Shown: piece by piece, positions 1 through 10,887 of the stretch | How positions within the stretch are numbered: the stretch's first letter is position 1 | Layout: each line of letters starts with the position of its first letter | From: Isoetes taiwanensis | Lineage: Eukaryota; Streptophyta; Lycopodiopsida; Isoetales; Isoetaceae | Reading direction: 5' to 3' | DNA: 64,000 bases | NCBI GenBank assembly: GCA_021234155.1 | Contig: JAJEKV010000017.1 | Location: 11,849,525 to 11,913,524 of the forward strand | Position numbers and translations under genes: made by a program | The notes under the pieces: model-generated | What the model was told of the DNA's origin: nothing | The model's input: the letters and a program-made list of their open reading frames with translations, nothing else | Database searches by the model: none

Positions 1-468
1 GCTACAAAGCATACTCCTTTCAGTTTGGTATATGGGATAGAGTCAGTACTGCCTGTAGAATTAGAGCTTCCATCACTCAGACTGGCTTATCAGATTAGTT
101 TGGAAATGGATGAGGCTCTAAAAGACAGATTTGTGAGATTGATGCAGCTTGAGGAGCATAGATATGAGGCTGAGAATGCAGTGATGAGAAAAAAGGCTAA
201 AGATATTGCAGCCTTCAAAGCAGCACACAAATTGCAGGGAGTTTTGAAAACAGGAGAGTTAGTGTTGAAGTGGAACAAGGCAAGGGAAGACACAGCATCC
301 AAATTTGAGAATCTTTGGGAGGGACCATTTGAAGTGATAGGGACAGCTGGCAAAGATTCATATTGGCTGAAAGATATTACTGATGGCAGAGGATTGATGA
401 ATCCTATCAACATTGTGCACCTAAAAAGGTATTGGCAACAACATGTTGCCCTTGCTTTGTTCAACTGA
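1..468 (+). pseudogene. Element A integrase, C-terminal fragment (5' end outside window)
   Basis: The reading frame is open from base 1 to the stop at 466-468 and is identical to the last part of the integrase ending at 22586. It covers the region after the catalytic core: a charged helical stretch (EEHRYEAENAVMRKKAKD) and the C-terminal GPFEV motif, which corresponds to the GPY/F module of Ty3/gypsy integrases. No chromodomain follows it, as expected for the Tat/Athila side rather than the chromovirus side. The product would act in the pre-integration complex on LTR ends. It is partial only because the window starts here. Confidence 0.85.
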
Positions 469-1203
469 AATTTTTATGATAAGATGTAGCTAGGTTTAGT
501 TAGTGCATTGCTGAAAGAAAAATAAAAAAAAAAAACAGAAAAAGCAAAATATAAGAAAAAAGCTTCAGTAGGGTAAAAGCAAAAAATCAATTAAGCCTAT
601 CTTAGTAAGTCTAGTTCTGCTTTAAAGTTATTATCCGTGTGCTAATGAGTTTCTAAGTGTTGCAAGTACTGAAAGGCTGTGCAGGTTGTGATCAACTGAG
701 GGAGTGAATTAATGCTGATCATAGTTCCATGCAGGTGCATCTGAACATGTCATTCACACATCTCTTCCACTACATTACATTATTCCTCATCATCTGGAGT
801 TGCTGCCATTACCTCCATACCAGCAACTCATTTAAACTAACAAGCTTTATCTTCACATGCAGGTGCATCCTCATATTTACATCCATTTGTCACCTGATCA
901 AGAGTTGACCTCATTACATCTGAAAACCCCTACATCTTCATAAATTTCCCAAGTCAACGTCATACCACCATCCTGCAGCTTCTCATAACTAAAGAGATTT
1001 ATTTTCCATGCAGGTTCATGTGAAAGAAACATCATTCATATATACATTCATAATGCCAAATCCATCACTTTCAAATCCATATGCAGGTCATTGAGTTGCC
1101 AACCATATTCTCACATTGGCAACTGGCTGGAGCTATGTCAAGAATTACCAAGCAGCTAGTCAAAGGGGCTGGTAGACCAGCCTTCTCTTTTAGTTTGGCA
1201 TAA
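469..1203 (+). other. Element A 3' untranslated region, copy 1
   Basis: This is non-coding sequence between the pol stop and the 3' LTR. It holds an A-rich run near 520-545 and four spaced copies of ATGCAGGT (729, 857, 1008, 1081), the first three continuing as KCAT. At its end lies a GGGGCTGGTAGACCAGCC block (about 1165-1182) just before the LTR palindrome, the counterpart of the 3' motif of B, C and D. It matches 22587-23321. Confidence 0.7.
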
Positions 1204-3727
1204 TGCTGCCATGCCATGGCAGCATGGAAGAGCCAAGCACATATTTGCACTAATCCTCTCAGTTTGATTCAGTTTGCAAGACATTAAGGAAATGCTTCAC
1301 TAGCATACATCAAAGTTTGAAGAGCAAAGGAAGGACAATTGACTCAAGTCACTCAAGAGATACAAGAGGTCAAACAAGCAAAGAAAGTGAAGAGAAGAGG
1401 AGAAAGAAGACCCCTTGAAGAGCATTCCATGGTATGTAACTATTTGTGATCTTGGCATCTTTTGGCATTTTTGATTCCCTTCCCCATTTACTCCACCATC
1501 CTAAATAACCATTGAACCTTGACTCCTTGCTCATATACCTCCCAAAGTCAAACTTGACCTTGAAAGTTCTTTCTAGTCAAAATACACCTTCATGAAACAA
1601 CCACTTGCTTCATCATCCACTAGTTCAAAAGTGACTTGACTTGGTCATAATTTTGCTCATGAACCCATGCAACTTGAGCAAAGTGAAAAGAAAGGTTGCA
1701 AAAATTCTAAGGAAGTGCTCAAAGTTCAAATGTGCCCAAGGAGATGCATTAAAGTTGCTCCACAAAATTTTTTGGCTTCTAAATAAGCACTTGATATGCC
1801 AAGTCACTCTACACCTCTCTTCACACGCCAAGTCATCATACCCATCACCATTCTAGCTATCTCATCTCAAACTCTCTCTTTCAAATCAAAATTCATATCA
1901 AAGCATTAAACTAGCATCATTGTTGCCACATCACCTTTGACACCTCATCACTCACACACATCATCTCCACATCATTCAAAATTTTGACTAGAGAGAATTT
2001 TCAAATTCAAGTGGGCTGACACGTCATCATTCCCATTGGCCACGTCACACCACCTCGCCTTGTCATCACTTTCAAATGCCACTTCATCCATTCATTAAGC
2101 TCATTTTTTGTCTAAATTCCAAAGAGCTCCATTGTGAAAAGAGATCCCAGAATATCATAGGGTACAAAAAAAGATTCCCCTAGAAAAAAAGAATTTTGAA
2201 AAAAAGCTTTGTTTTGGGCATTATATGTGCTTCCTAGGGAATCGTGCCATAGGGTTTAGGGGGTTGCAAAAAATTTTCCTATCTACCCCCCCCTGTCTGA
2301 TTTCTCTTTCCAGCCAATCCCCCCATGCCGCGTGGAGCATCCGGGCGTGTGGGGCGGTGGAGGTACCGGATCCCACGTGGACACTACACGCTATAATCAG
2401 AAATATTCAATTTTCTTATCCTTATATACCTTGGCCGCCAAAATCGATCAGGCCTGTGGGATATTGAGCTTCGAACTACCAAAAAACCTAAATCTGGGAA
2501 ACGCCAAGATCTGTTCAATCCGGCCAAACAAACCATTAAATCACTACCTAAACTGGCCGAATCATCATGTTTAATGCCATGAATGCTTAGTGCGAGCTAG
2601 AAGACAGAAGATTCGAGGGAAATAATGAAGATCTCAACGGAACAGAGCATTCTACAAAAGGGGCTTTTCTGCACAGAAGATTCTCGAGGGCTTGGAGGCA
2701 AAGAAGGATTTTCTGGCTTTGAAGAAGGACCGGCTTGATGATCTTGAGCTTGATTCTGACCTCCTATGTTCACCTTTGATTCAGATTATTGACTTAATTC
2801 TCTGGATTTTTTTTATGTGCACCTATTTGATCCTGTGCCCAAGACCCCGAGCTTGGGATATTACATTGTATCTTTTGAGTGACTGATTGAATTGAAAATC
2901 CGACCTTTGTAGCAATTTGTTTGAGTTGCATTGTGATTCTTTTTCAAAAGCAAACAATTGTTAGAGGCTAGGTGTCTAGCACCTGTACAAACTATCAGCT
3001 GCGCGTTGTCTGCCTATGTAGCAAATCTTTAGAGAGTGCAGAAACCAAATTCCTGTCAAAACAAAAATTGCAATACCAACACAAGCCAGTACTTCCAGAT
3101 CATGAGGTATTGCGTAACAAGCGTGGAGCATAGGAAAGCAATTGTTTGAGTGTCAATCCTGCCAAACTAAATGTGTGGAACTAGGCAATGCTAGACACGC
3201 TGCGTCTGCACCACCTTTAGAAAATATTTTCTTTCAAGATCTTTCTCTTCTCACAATCTTAGGCAAAAGATTATCAAAAGCAAAAATTAGGTCCCTCTCT
3301 GTCAAAGAGAAAGATTGGCCCCTGGTGTGCAGACAAATCTGAGAAGAATAGAGCTGGAAACTCCAGAAAATTCATTGCCAATATCGAGTTTCAAACTTCA
3401 GCTCTCTGCCAGGGATATTGACCAAAAATTGACTGGGTCAGTGATCTGATCTTGGCCTATCTAACCTATTCTGACCTCGCTGAGTTTTTGCAGTCTGTTA
3501 GTATCAAGTGTTGAGCATCTTGAGGAGAGATACCCATGCCCATAGCTTCATAGATCACATTCTGCAAGTTATTTTGTGGAGCAGACTTTTTTGTCTTCAG
3601 GGAAACACACTGCTAGTGAACTTCTGTACATTTTTTCTGGAATCTTTGCACTCAGAGTGGTTGCCTTAAGCAACCTGGAGGTTCTAAACCACTGAGGTTG
3701 AAGGTTTTGCCAGGAACACCTTCAACA
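1204..3727 (+). repeat. Element A 3' LTR, copy 1
   Basis: The LTR starts with a near-perfect palindrome (arms TGCTGCCATG and CATGGCAGCA around a single C) and ends in TTCAACA. It matches 23322-25849 over its whole length and 14985-17252 from base 1447 onward. The start was chosen because B, C and D also begin with a tip palindrome just after the conserved 3' motif. The body holds ACGT-core sites, a G-box (2373-2380), a TATA-like TTATATA (about 2422-2428), and the U5 hairpin at 3659-3675 followed by TGGAGGTTCTAA. Confidence 0.8.
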
Positions 3728-3751
3728 AATAGGCAAGGTGAATTGGCAAGA
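3728..3751. other. 24-bp spacer between element A and element B
   Basis: A short unique stretch, repeated exactly at 25850-25873, separates the end of the A LTR from the start of the B LTR. It is the only candidate pre-insertion sequence in this part of the window. Neither A nor B has a visible matching target-site duplication, because the partner LTR end is truncated in each case. Confidence 0.6.
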
Positions 3752-5683
3752 TGTTGACCCTCAACCTGGCTAGAGAGTCAAACACAAGAAGCCAACTTGA
3801 AATTATGTTCAAGTTGGGGTTAGAACCTCCAGATCACTTAAGGTGATCAGTCTGTGCAAGAATTTTTTAGAGAAAAAACTCAAATATCAAATATTCATAC
3901 CTTTTCCAATTCAGAAATACAGAGGCTTTACTCAAATCGATGTAGCTGGCATAGGTGGATTGATTTTTGAGGTCAAATGATTGTGCCTGGTGTAGAAAAG
4001 TTGTAGGCATGCAATGGAAAAAATCTTGACCAAGTCTGAATTCAGATATGTGAGATATTCAAGCTCAAAGTTGGGTCAATTTTTGGTCAATACCAGTCAA
4101 AACCACACACAGATCTCAGAATTTTGGAACTTGAGTTGCAGAGGGAATTCTTGGGAAATTCCAAAACTAGGGTGATGTATATGTTTCAAGGATGTGAGGC
4201 AAACAATCAAATCCTATTTTGGATCACTAAAACTATTTTTTTGACACTGTTTTGTGAGTGACAGTCAATAATCGTGTCATGTAACTTGAGTTTGGAAGGG
4301 GTTTTTGTCAAATTTTTTGTGCACCCAGGTGCAAATATAGTTGGGAATGAGGGGCAACTAGTCACATACAAAAATGGATTGCAGAATATCTTACTGTAAA
4401 AATATTTGGATGGCAAGAATGCTAAGAAATCATGACAGTCAAATCTTTCAACACTTGGCAGGCAATTTTCATTGATGTGAGGATAAAACAAGGTGAATAT
4501 AAGTCATAAGAATATAGAGCAATCATCAGAAGGTATCAAATGATCATGTAATAATATCAGAGTAAAATAATCAATCTAATTTTTCAAATCAGACTGTGGA
4601 ATGCTCAGGAACTTCAAGAACGTCTTCAGATCATGCTCAGCATGTATCAATGTCGAGGTTTGATGCGTCTGGGCCTTTAAAAAATGGTGTTGTTGTGTTT
4701 CCCCTGTATTTAGTTTCGAATTTTGATTCCAGTAATTTCAGGTAATAAATTTAGGCCTAAATTGTTGCTTAGGTTCCGGAATCCAAGAATAGGGTGATGC
4801 CAGGGTGAATGGAGCGCGGGATGGCGTGATTCGAGCCGAGTTTCCAATTCTAGGGTTCATCAGCAGTATTTTCGGGTGTTTTTCGCGATACGGTCCCCGT
4901 ATTTTTGAAGGAATATGCCAGAATATGCTATATTTTAGCATTTAAAGAATATTGGCCAATGGTTTAAGGATATTTTTCATGGAATATTTAAAAGAAGCTC
5001 CAACTTTTCAACCATAGGGAAGATTCTTCACACGTGCAAGGGATGTAGAATCTTTTGGGCATCTGTTGACAAGGCTTCGAATATACCATGAGGAGATAAA
5101 TAAGAGTATGATGGAGTAGGAATGAAGGCAAAAGAAATTATGAAGGGCAATTAAAGAAATAAAAGTGAAAATGCAAAAAAGGGGGGATGATACCTTTGAA
5201 ACAAAAGCTTGAATGGTTTTTTGAATAAGCAATGTAATGATATTTGAAGGAAATGGGCAAAGGAATTGGGCAAAATGGCAATTATGGCAAAGTGAGCATG
5301 GCAAAGGGGTAAACAATAGGTGTGAGAGCAATGTTGAGCAAAAGGTGCAAGAATGGAGGTAGTGGAGTGAAGTAAAAAGCTAAAATTAGAAACTATGTAC
5401 CATGGGGTCTTCCAAACTTTATCTTCCAAACTTCAAATAGCATCTTCTAAACTTCATATCCCAGATTATTCTAGAGCATGTTCTTGGCTAAGCCTTTGAC
5501 CTTAAATGAAGTACCTCTCATGATGTTTGACCTTGAATATTTTACTTTAGATGGAGCACCTTGGTTCTTCACATAAATGTTGACTAACAAATTCTTCCAA
5601 ACTTTGACCTAGTCTTACAAGATAACTTGACCTAGCTTTAATGCATAGACCAACAATTAGCGTGTTACCCTTTGGGGGCAACA
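3752..5683 (-). repeat. Element B 3' LTR, copy 1
   Basis: About 1.93 kb. On the - strand it starts with a palindrome (arms TGTTGCCC and GGGTAACA at 5683-5663) and ends GGGTCAACA at 3752. The U5 hairpin GATCAC-CTTAA-GTGATC (3848-3832) is followed by TGGAGGTTCTAA (3831-3820). It shares a block around 4830-4930 (GCGATACGG and repeated GTATTTT/GAATATGC) with the C LTR, marking B and C as close relatives. It differs from the surviving 5' LTR piece at 36925-37480 by several substitutions and an 18-base indel, so B is older than the tandem duplication. Confidence 0.8.
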
Positions 5684-6600
5684 TCTCGCCAAAACAAGAA
5701 AATGGCTGGTCCCCTCAGCTATAAAATGCCAAAAATGAATGCATGGAGGGGTCTTCAACAGATGTCAAGTGTCTTTGAATGAAAGTGAGTTGGAATGAGT
5801 GTGAGTGTGGTGATAATGGGTGATAATATGGTATGAATAGGGTGTGATGAGTGGATAAGGATGAAAATAAGTATGAGGATGATAAGGAGATGGTGTGAAT
5901 GAAGTGTAAGGAGTGTAGGGAGATAAAATGAATGTGCTAGTGAAATGATTTCGCCAAAACAAGAAAAATGTGTAGCTTTCCTTGAAAGAAAATGTGCAAC
6001 TCTCTGCTATGATGGTGAAGGTGAGGTGCAGAGTGCTTTTGGGGAATGAGAACAAGAATAAGGGCTGAAATGAATGGCAGGACCACTTATGACAGATGAA
6101 TATTGATGGGAAAAGGGTGCACCTGTCATGGAAAAATAAACAAAATCTCAATCTTTGCAACTCTGCTATGATGGTGAAGGTGAGGTACAGATTGCTGTTT
6201 AAAGGAATGGAAAGAAGAATAGATGGCTATATGGGAGGTAGGACCACAAAGAAGGCAGATGGGGTAGATGGAAGAAGGGTGCTCCTGCATATGACACTTG
6301 ATAAATCATTAGTAGAAATCCTTGTCTTGAAATTGTTTGATATTATATCCTCAATACTCTTGGCTAGCTACAACATAAACTCAATGAAAACATTAATCTG
6401 GAACCAAAGGCAAAGTGAAATCTAGCCTATCTAATCTTAACTCTAATCCTAACATATCTAAATTTTAGAGCATAAAAGGGACAAACATATATGCTGGTCC
6501 CAAAGACCTCTTCAAATGGATAGTATTGATGGGATTTGGAAGTGGCACTCCTGAAGTTAGTTCCTTCACCATTAAGAGTTGGTGCCCTGCAGGTTTTCAA
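5684..6600 (-). other. Element B 3' untranslated region with G-free tract, copy 1
   Basis: The region adjoining the LTR (5684-5718) holds the conserved 3' motif: read on the - strand, GAGGGGACCAGCC, a T-rich stretch, then GGCGAGA and the LTR. Bases 5776-5951 contain one C on the + strand, so the element's sense strand is almost G-free there. A second CGCCAAAACAAGAAAA copy follows at 5952. Two diverged tandem copies of an approximately 160-bp sequence (gctatgatggtgaaggtgag...) occupy about 5995-6300. No coding sequence is convincing. Confidence 0.65.
5995..6300. repeat. Imperfect tandem duplication of ~150-160 bp in the B 3' UTR
   Basis: The stretch beginning GCTATGATGGTGAAGGTGAG occurs near 6008 and again near 6166. 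Each is followed by similar landmarks: gaatgGMAagaagaa, aggaccac, agatg, and aagggtgcWcctg. The copies have diverged by indels. The same duplication is in the second B (about 28120-28425). Confidence 0.6.
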
Positions 6601-7497
6601 ATTTACTAGCTGAGTCTTCCCTTTACTTATTCCATTTTAGAACTAGCTCTCCTGCCTTGAAAGTTCCTTGTATTTTATGAGCAGCTTTGAAAGCAGCTAA
6701 ATCCTTGGCTTTTTTAAGCAAATTAGCATTCTCAGCCTCCATCCTGTATTCTTCTAAGTGCAAAAGGGTGTCCAATATTTCCTGCAAGGCATATTCAAAG
6801 GGTAAACATAGCTTGTGAGCTAACCTTAGAGATGGGAGCTCAAGTTCAACCGAAGCACAGCTTCAATGCCATAAACTAAGTTGAAGGGTGTATGAGTGGT
6901 TGCTGCTTTAATAGTGACCCTATAAGCCCAAAGAGCATCCACCAATTTGAAGTGCCAATCTTTTGGTTATCATCCACTGTCTTCTGCAAAATACCTTTCA
7001 AAACTTTATTAGTAGCTTCTGCTTGACCATTACCTTGGGGGTAATAGGAAGAACTCTTAGTATGTTTGATCTTAAGAATAGTCAACAAATTAGCAATAAC
7101 TTCATTCACAAAGGAGTACCTCTATCGAGTGCAATTGTAAAGGGATACCAAACCGTGCACGATATATTCATGTAAGAACTTTGCGGTTGTAATGGCATTG
7201 GCCTGTCTTAAAGGAATAGCTTCGCCCACTTAGTAAAATAATCTGTAGCTACAATAGTATGCTGATATTGTCCTGCAGAAGGAGGGTTAATGGGGCCAAT
7301 ATAATCCAATCCCCATATTTGAAAGGGTCTTGGAGAAATGATGGGATTCAATGCAGCTGGAAGGAGGATCCTTTTGCCAAATACCTGACACTTGTGACAA
7401 GACTTTATAGCAGTATAACAATCTTTAAAAACCTGTGTAGGCCAATAATATCATGACCTGAGAATTTTCTTGGCAGTAGTGTCTCCAGCAAAATGGC
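6601..7497 (-). pseudogene. Element B integrase, core and C-terminal part, copy 1
   Basis: This is the downstream half of the integrase gene, separated from its start by element D. Reading from 7497 down: the rest of the HHCC zinc domain (HKCQ), the catalytic core with the first Asp in WGLDYIGP, the second in a DRGTPF-like motif and the Glu in NGQAEATNK (D-D-35-E), then the C-terminal helical region ending KWNK and a stop. In this copy the frame is broken several times at CAG/CTG-like sites (for example 7136, 7159 and 7183) where the second copy is intact, so those breaks are suspect. The tail corresponding to the GPY/F module is missing in both copies. Confidence 0.75.
7493..7497. repeat. 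Target-site duplication of element D (left), ATGGC
   Basis: ATGGC at 7493-7497 is repeated at 10456-10460 immediately after the right D LTR. Five bases is the usual length for LTR retrotransposon integration. Removing D and one copy rejoins the integrase reading frame across VYGGHFA. Confidence 0.9.
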
Positions 7498-7710
7498 TGT
7501 TGACCGGGTTTTTGGCACCCGGTCAACATGGAAAAAGAGAAAAGAAAGAGAACCATTGGAAGGGGGGTCGATTATAAAGCCCAAGTGTTGTAAAGGTCTA
7601 AGGCACCAAAAAATAAAAAAAAAGGACCTAGATCTAGTTGTTTAAATTTAAGGGCTTCTAAGATTTTTTAGTGGTTGAAGAGGGGTACATTATCTAAGGC
7701 TAAGATGAAG

Positions 7711-7866
7711 AGGCAAGATCAAAGGTGGAGATTAAAAAAGGCAAAAATTAAAGGTTGAGATAAAGAGGCAAGATCAAGGGTGGAGATGAAGGGGTCGAAA
7801 TTAAAGGTTGAGATGAAGAGGCAAGATCAAAGGTGGAGATTAAGAGGCAAAAATTAAAGGTCAAGA
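7711..7866. repeat. ~54-bp minisatellite in the D LTR (three units)
   Basis: AGGCAAGATCAARGGTGGAG recurs at 7711, 7766 and 7819 (spacings 55 and 53), each followed by a variant of ATTAAARGTTGAGAT. The same array is in all four D LTR copies in the window. Confidence 0.8.
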
Positions 7867-7880
7867 TGAAAAGTAATGTT

Positions 7881-7887
7881 TATAAAA
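7881..7887 (+). promoter_or_regulatory. Candidate TATA box of element D LTR
   Basis: TATAAAA in the context GTTTATAAAAGATTTC, about 380 bp into the 680-bp LTR; repeated at 10157-10163 in the other LTR. The position suits a Pol II start within the LTR. No transcript evidence. Confidence 0.45.
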
Positions 7888-8180
7888 GATTTCTGAGGAG
7901 CACGAGCTCCTCCTCTTGCCTTGCTCTAAGTTCTTGGGATGGTGGCAGCTCCTCCTTGAACTGGATCAAAGGCCCCTCCATGGTTCAGAGACATGGAGGG
8001 CCTCTTGTATTTGAAGTTTGTGCTTAAATGAAATTTCTTTGGGCCCAAAGTCATTTGTCATTCTTCTTCTCTTCAAATCTATTATTTCACACGGATTTCA
8101 TATTGCAGCATCCAAGATGATCCTGATTTTTGCCTTTGAGGCCACTTGTTGGGGATTGGGGGAAAAATCCACCAACAGAA

Positions 8181-8198
8181 TGGAGGTCCTACCGAGAT
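8181..8198 (+). promoter_or_regulatory. Primer-binding site for tRNA-Gln, element D copy 1
   Basis: TGGAGGTCCTACCGAGAT starts 3 bases after the LTR end. Its reverse complement ends CGGTAGGACCTCCA, which is the 3' end of plant tRNA-Gln (T-stem and acceptor stem plus CCA) as I know it. The same sequence is the primer site of element C. Confidence 0.8.
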
Positions 8199-9409
8199 CT
8201 GATGTTTCCCCAGATCATTTTGGTGCTGCAAATTTATTTGGAGCAGTCATTGTTTACAAATTTATTTGGAGCAGTCTTTGTTCATTTTGGGTTGCTTACA
8301 GAGTTACCCAGGATTCTATTATTTTTAAGAGGAGAGGCAGTGAATCTTATGTACTTGGAAGATCAAGTTGATGATGAAGACTGCTTGCGTGCTCTCCCCT
8401 GTTCTTTCTCTCTCACGAGATAATGCAAGGTTCTACGCTTCAATATATTTAAGGAGAGTTCGTTATTGCCAGCTCTCCATGATTTATCCGAAGAAAATTG
8501 TTCTACTCCATTTTTATCCTGATCTCTGCACTGTTGGCTCTGCTCTTGCTAGCCGAAGAACTTGCTCTTGCTTCATAGTTTTTTCTAGTGCTCTCCAATC
8601 CGTGCCTTTATCACAAAATCCTACATATCTGTTACTCCATCTTTGTAACAAGCACTTGCTTGCTAAACCTGTAACACACAGAAAAAAGAGATGAAGATTT
8701 GCCATAGCCATTCTCTTCTGCCGGATCCCTGCCAAGCCTCTGTTTTTTGTTCTAAACCGCTGGACCTGCAGAAGAAAAAGATGGGAGGAAGTGGGAAGGA
8801 GGAAGAAGAGAAGCAAGAATCCACCATAACTGCCTCCCTGCCGCCATACTCGCTGCCATTCCGCCTGCCATAGCTATGCCGAATCTGCAGAAAGAGCAAA
8901 AAAAAAGAGAACAACAAGTGAAGAAAAATCTGCCATAGCCATTGCCATTGCTGCCATTGTTGTCTCCAGATTTTGCCTCCTTGCTTGTGCTCCAGCGAGC
9001 GCCACCTACAGAAAGATGAGAAAGGAAGCATTTCTGCCGCCATTCTGAATCCAGTAGCCTGAGTTCGAGTTCGAAAACCTATTTCTGCCCTATTTTTGCC
9101 CTATAATTATTTCTGCAACTATGCTTTTCGACCATTGCAATTGCCCATTTATTGGCTCCATTTCGACCATACCCTATTCGACCATTATCTATTCGCCATT
9201 TCCTCCTTTTAGCCTATTATTCTACCATTACCATTGCCCTTATTACCATGCATATATTTATGATTGCACATTTTTTTGTTTGGGCGCCGCCCTCCTTTCT
9301 TTTACCATTTTTTCCAAAAAAATATATAGCCATCTTGCCCCAAGCATTACATGTGTCTTGCTACAAGCCCAAAATTACCATTGATTTTCTATTATCATGA
9401 CACTCATTA

Positions 9410-9615
9410 TATGGTGTTGGGGTACACCCTAAAACCTCCAAATTTCTATCATCATTCTATGGTACACCCCAAATATTTTTCATCCCTTAGTAGGGTTCTC
9501 TTGTCTGTCTGATTATTATTCTATGGTGTTTTGGCTTTTTTGCACACCCTAAAACCTCCAAATATTATTATTATTATTCTATGGTGTTGGAGAACACCCT
9601 AAAACCTCCAAATTA
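9410..9615. repeat. Minisatellite in D interior, copy 1
   Basis: Units contain TCTATGGTGTTGG, a short variable part, then ACACCCTAAAACCTCCAAAT and an ATT-rich tail. Three to four units are present. In this copy one unit is replaced by a longer, unrelated stretch (about 9471-9545) that is absent from the second D at 31521-31685. Confidence 0.7.
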
Positions 9616-9767
9616 TTCTTATTATCATTTCGAGTTCGAAGTCTCGGATATCAAAACTTCGGTTGTGTTCCTTATTGAGTCTAAGGGACCAACTATTGTA
9701 CTAAATATATGAAAAACTTTGAAGTAAGAGGGCCGAGGGGACCGGCCCATTTTTTGTTTGGGCGAGA

Positions 9768-10455
9768 TGTTGACCGGGTTTTTGGCACCCGGTGAACATG
9801 GAAAAAGAGAAAAGAAAGAGAACCATTGGAAGGGGGGTCGATTATAAAGCCCAAGTGTTGTAAAGGTCTAAGGCACCAAAAAAAAAAAAAAAAAAAAAGG
9901 GGCCTAGATCTAGTTGTTTAAATTTAAGGGCTTCTAAGATTTTTTAGTGGTTGAAGAGGGGTACATTATCTAAGGCTAAGATGAAGAGGCAAGATCAAAG
10001 GTGGAGATTAAAAAAGGCAAAAATTAAAGGTTGAGATAAAGAGGCAAGATCAAGGGTGGAGATGAAGGGGTCGAAATTAAAGGTTGAGATGAAGAGGCAA
10101 GATCAAAGGTGGAGATTAAGAGGCAAAAATTAAAGGTCAAGATGAAAAGTAATGTTTATAAAAGATTTCTGAGGAGCACGGGCTCCTCCTCTTGCCTTGC
10201 TCCAAGTTCTTGGGATGGTGGCAGCTCCTCCTTGAACTGGATCAAAGGCCCCTCCATGGTTCAGAGACATGGAGGGACCCTCTTGCATTTGAAGTTTGTG
10301 CTTAAATGAAATTTCTTTGGGCCCAAAGTCATTTGTCATTCTTCTTCTCTTCAAATCTATTATTTCACACTGATTTCATATTGCAGCATCCAAGATGATC
10401 CTGATTTTTGCCTTTGAGGCCACTTGTTGGGGATTGTGGGAAAAATCCGCCAACA
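9768..10455 (+). repeat. Element D 3' LTR, copy 1
   Basis: It matches 7498-8177, including the minisatellite and the TATA-like box. The tip palindrome carries one mismatch (ACCCGGTGAACA). A longer A run near 9880-9898 and scattered substitutions separate it from the 5' LTR, so D is not a brand-new insertion. Confidence 0.9.
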
Positions 10456-10460
10456 ATGGC

Positions 10461-10887
10461 CTCCATATACTCCTTCATGCATTTCTTTAATGATCAAAGC
10501 AGATTCTTCTTCACTGACACACCTCAGTAATAGTCCATCCCTGTTGACTTTACATAGAACATCATTCATCATTTTAAATTGCCTACATCTTTCTTTAAAT
10601 CTCCTTTGCTGGCTCGAAGTCAGGCCTGAGGGCATCTCTTTGGATTGTAAAAAGTTCCTAATAGGTTGCTGCCAATCTTGTTGGACCTGCTTTTCATCAT
10701 TTGCCTGCAAATAAGCTAAGGCATCCACAAAGTCAACAATCTCTACTGCATCTTCATGGTCAAAGAAAATATAAGGCAAATAAAGACTAGGACTTTTTAC
10801 CTGATGTAGTTCTTTAATGGAAATATCAAAGGTCTGTAACTTACAAGCCCATCTTTGTATTTTTGGTTTGGAAGTTAGCTTTACCAA
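10461..10887 (-). pseudogene. Element B RNase H tail and start of integrase, copy 1
   Basis: Read from 10887 down, this covers the end of the gypsy-type RNase H (RWACKLQTFDISIKELHQ), a linker rich in D/E, and the start of the integrase zinc domain (LCKVNRDGLLLRCV...HEGVYGGH), where element D interrupts it after the His. The frame differs by one from the upstream RT frame, the shift lying near 10841-10887. In the second copy this stretch is further broken at CTG/CAG sites. Confidence 0.7.

Larger units (their letters stand above)
7498..8177 (+). repeat. Element D 5' LTR, copy 1
   Basis: The LTR begins with a perfect 12-bp-stem palindrome (TGTTGACCGGGT / ACCCGGTCAACA) and ends CCACCAACA. It contains a three-unit minisatellite (7711-7866) and a TATA-like TATAAAA at 7881. 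A second inverted repeat, CCCTCCATG / CATGGAGGG-like, lies near 7973-8000. Confidence 0.9.
8178..9767 (+). other. Element D interior, copy 1 (no recognisable gene)
   Basis: After the primer site comes a 24-nt-class direct repeat (AAATTTATTTGGAGCAGTC, about 8229 and 8257), then a stretch rich in CTGCC/GCCAT words, and then a 48-bp-class minisatellite (about 9410-9615). Short open frames here are not supported by conserved motifs. The 3' end carries GAGGGGACCGGCC followed by GGGCGAGA directly before the LTR. Confidence 0.7.
7498..10455 (+). mobile_element. Element D, copy 1: non-coding LTR retrotransposon nested in B integrase
   Basis: Two LTRs of 680 and 688 bp flank a 1590-bp interior. The features seen are a 5-bp target-site duplication, TG...CA ends, a tRNA-Gln primer site at 8181-8198, and a purine/G-rich stretch GAGGGGACCGGCC with a T-rich GGGCGAGA run just before the right LTR, as in B and C. 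The interior has no Gag or Pol similarity that I can recognise. This fits a small non-autonomous element mobilised in trans by an element with the same primer and 3' signals, such as A or B. The direction is taken from the primer site. Confidence 0.9.

Noticed and set aside
2225-2574. Short open frames in the A LTR around the promoter (also 15764-16110, 24344-24698)
   Set aside because: They overlap in several frames, start in LTR regulatory sequence, and change with single-base noise between copies.
7833-8371. Open frames across the D LTR and interior
   Set aside because: They cross the LTR boundary and primer site, overlap one another and contain no Gag or Pol motif.
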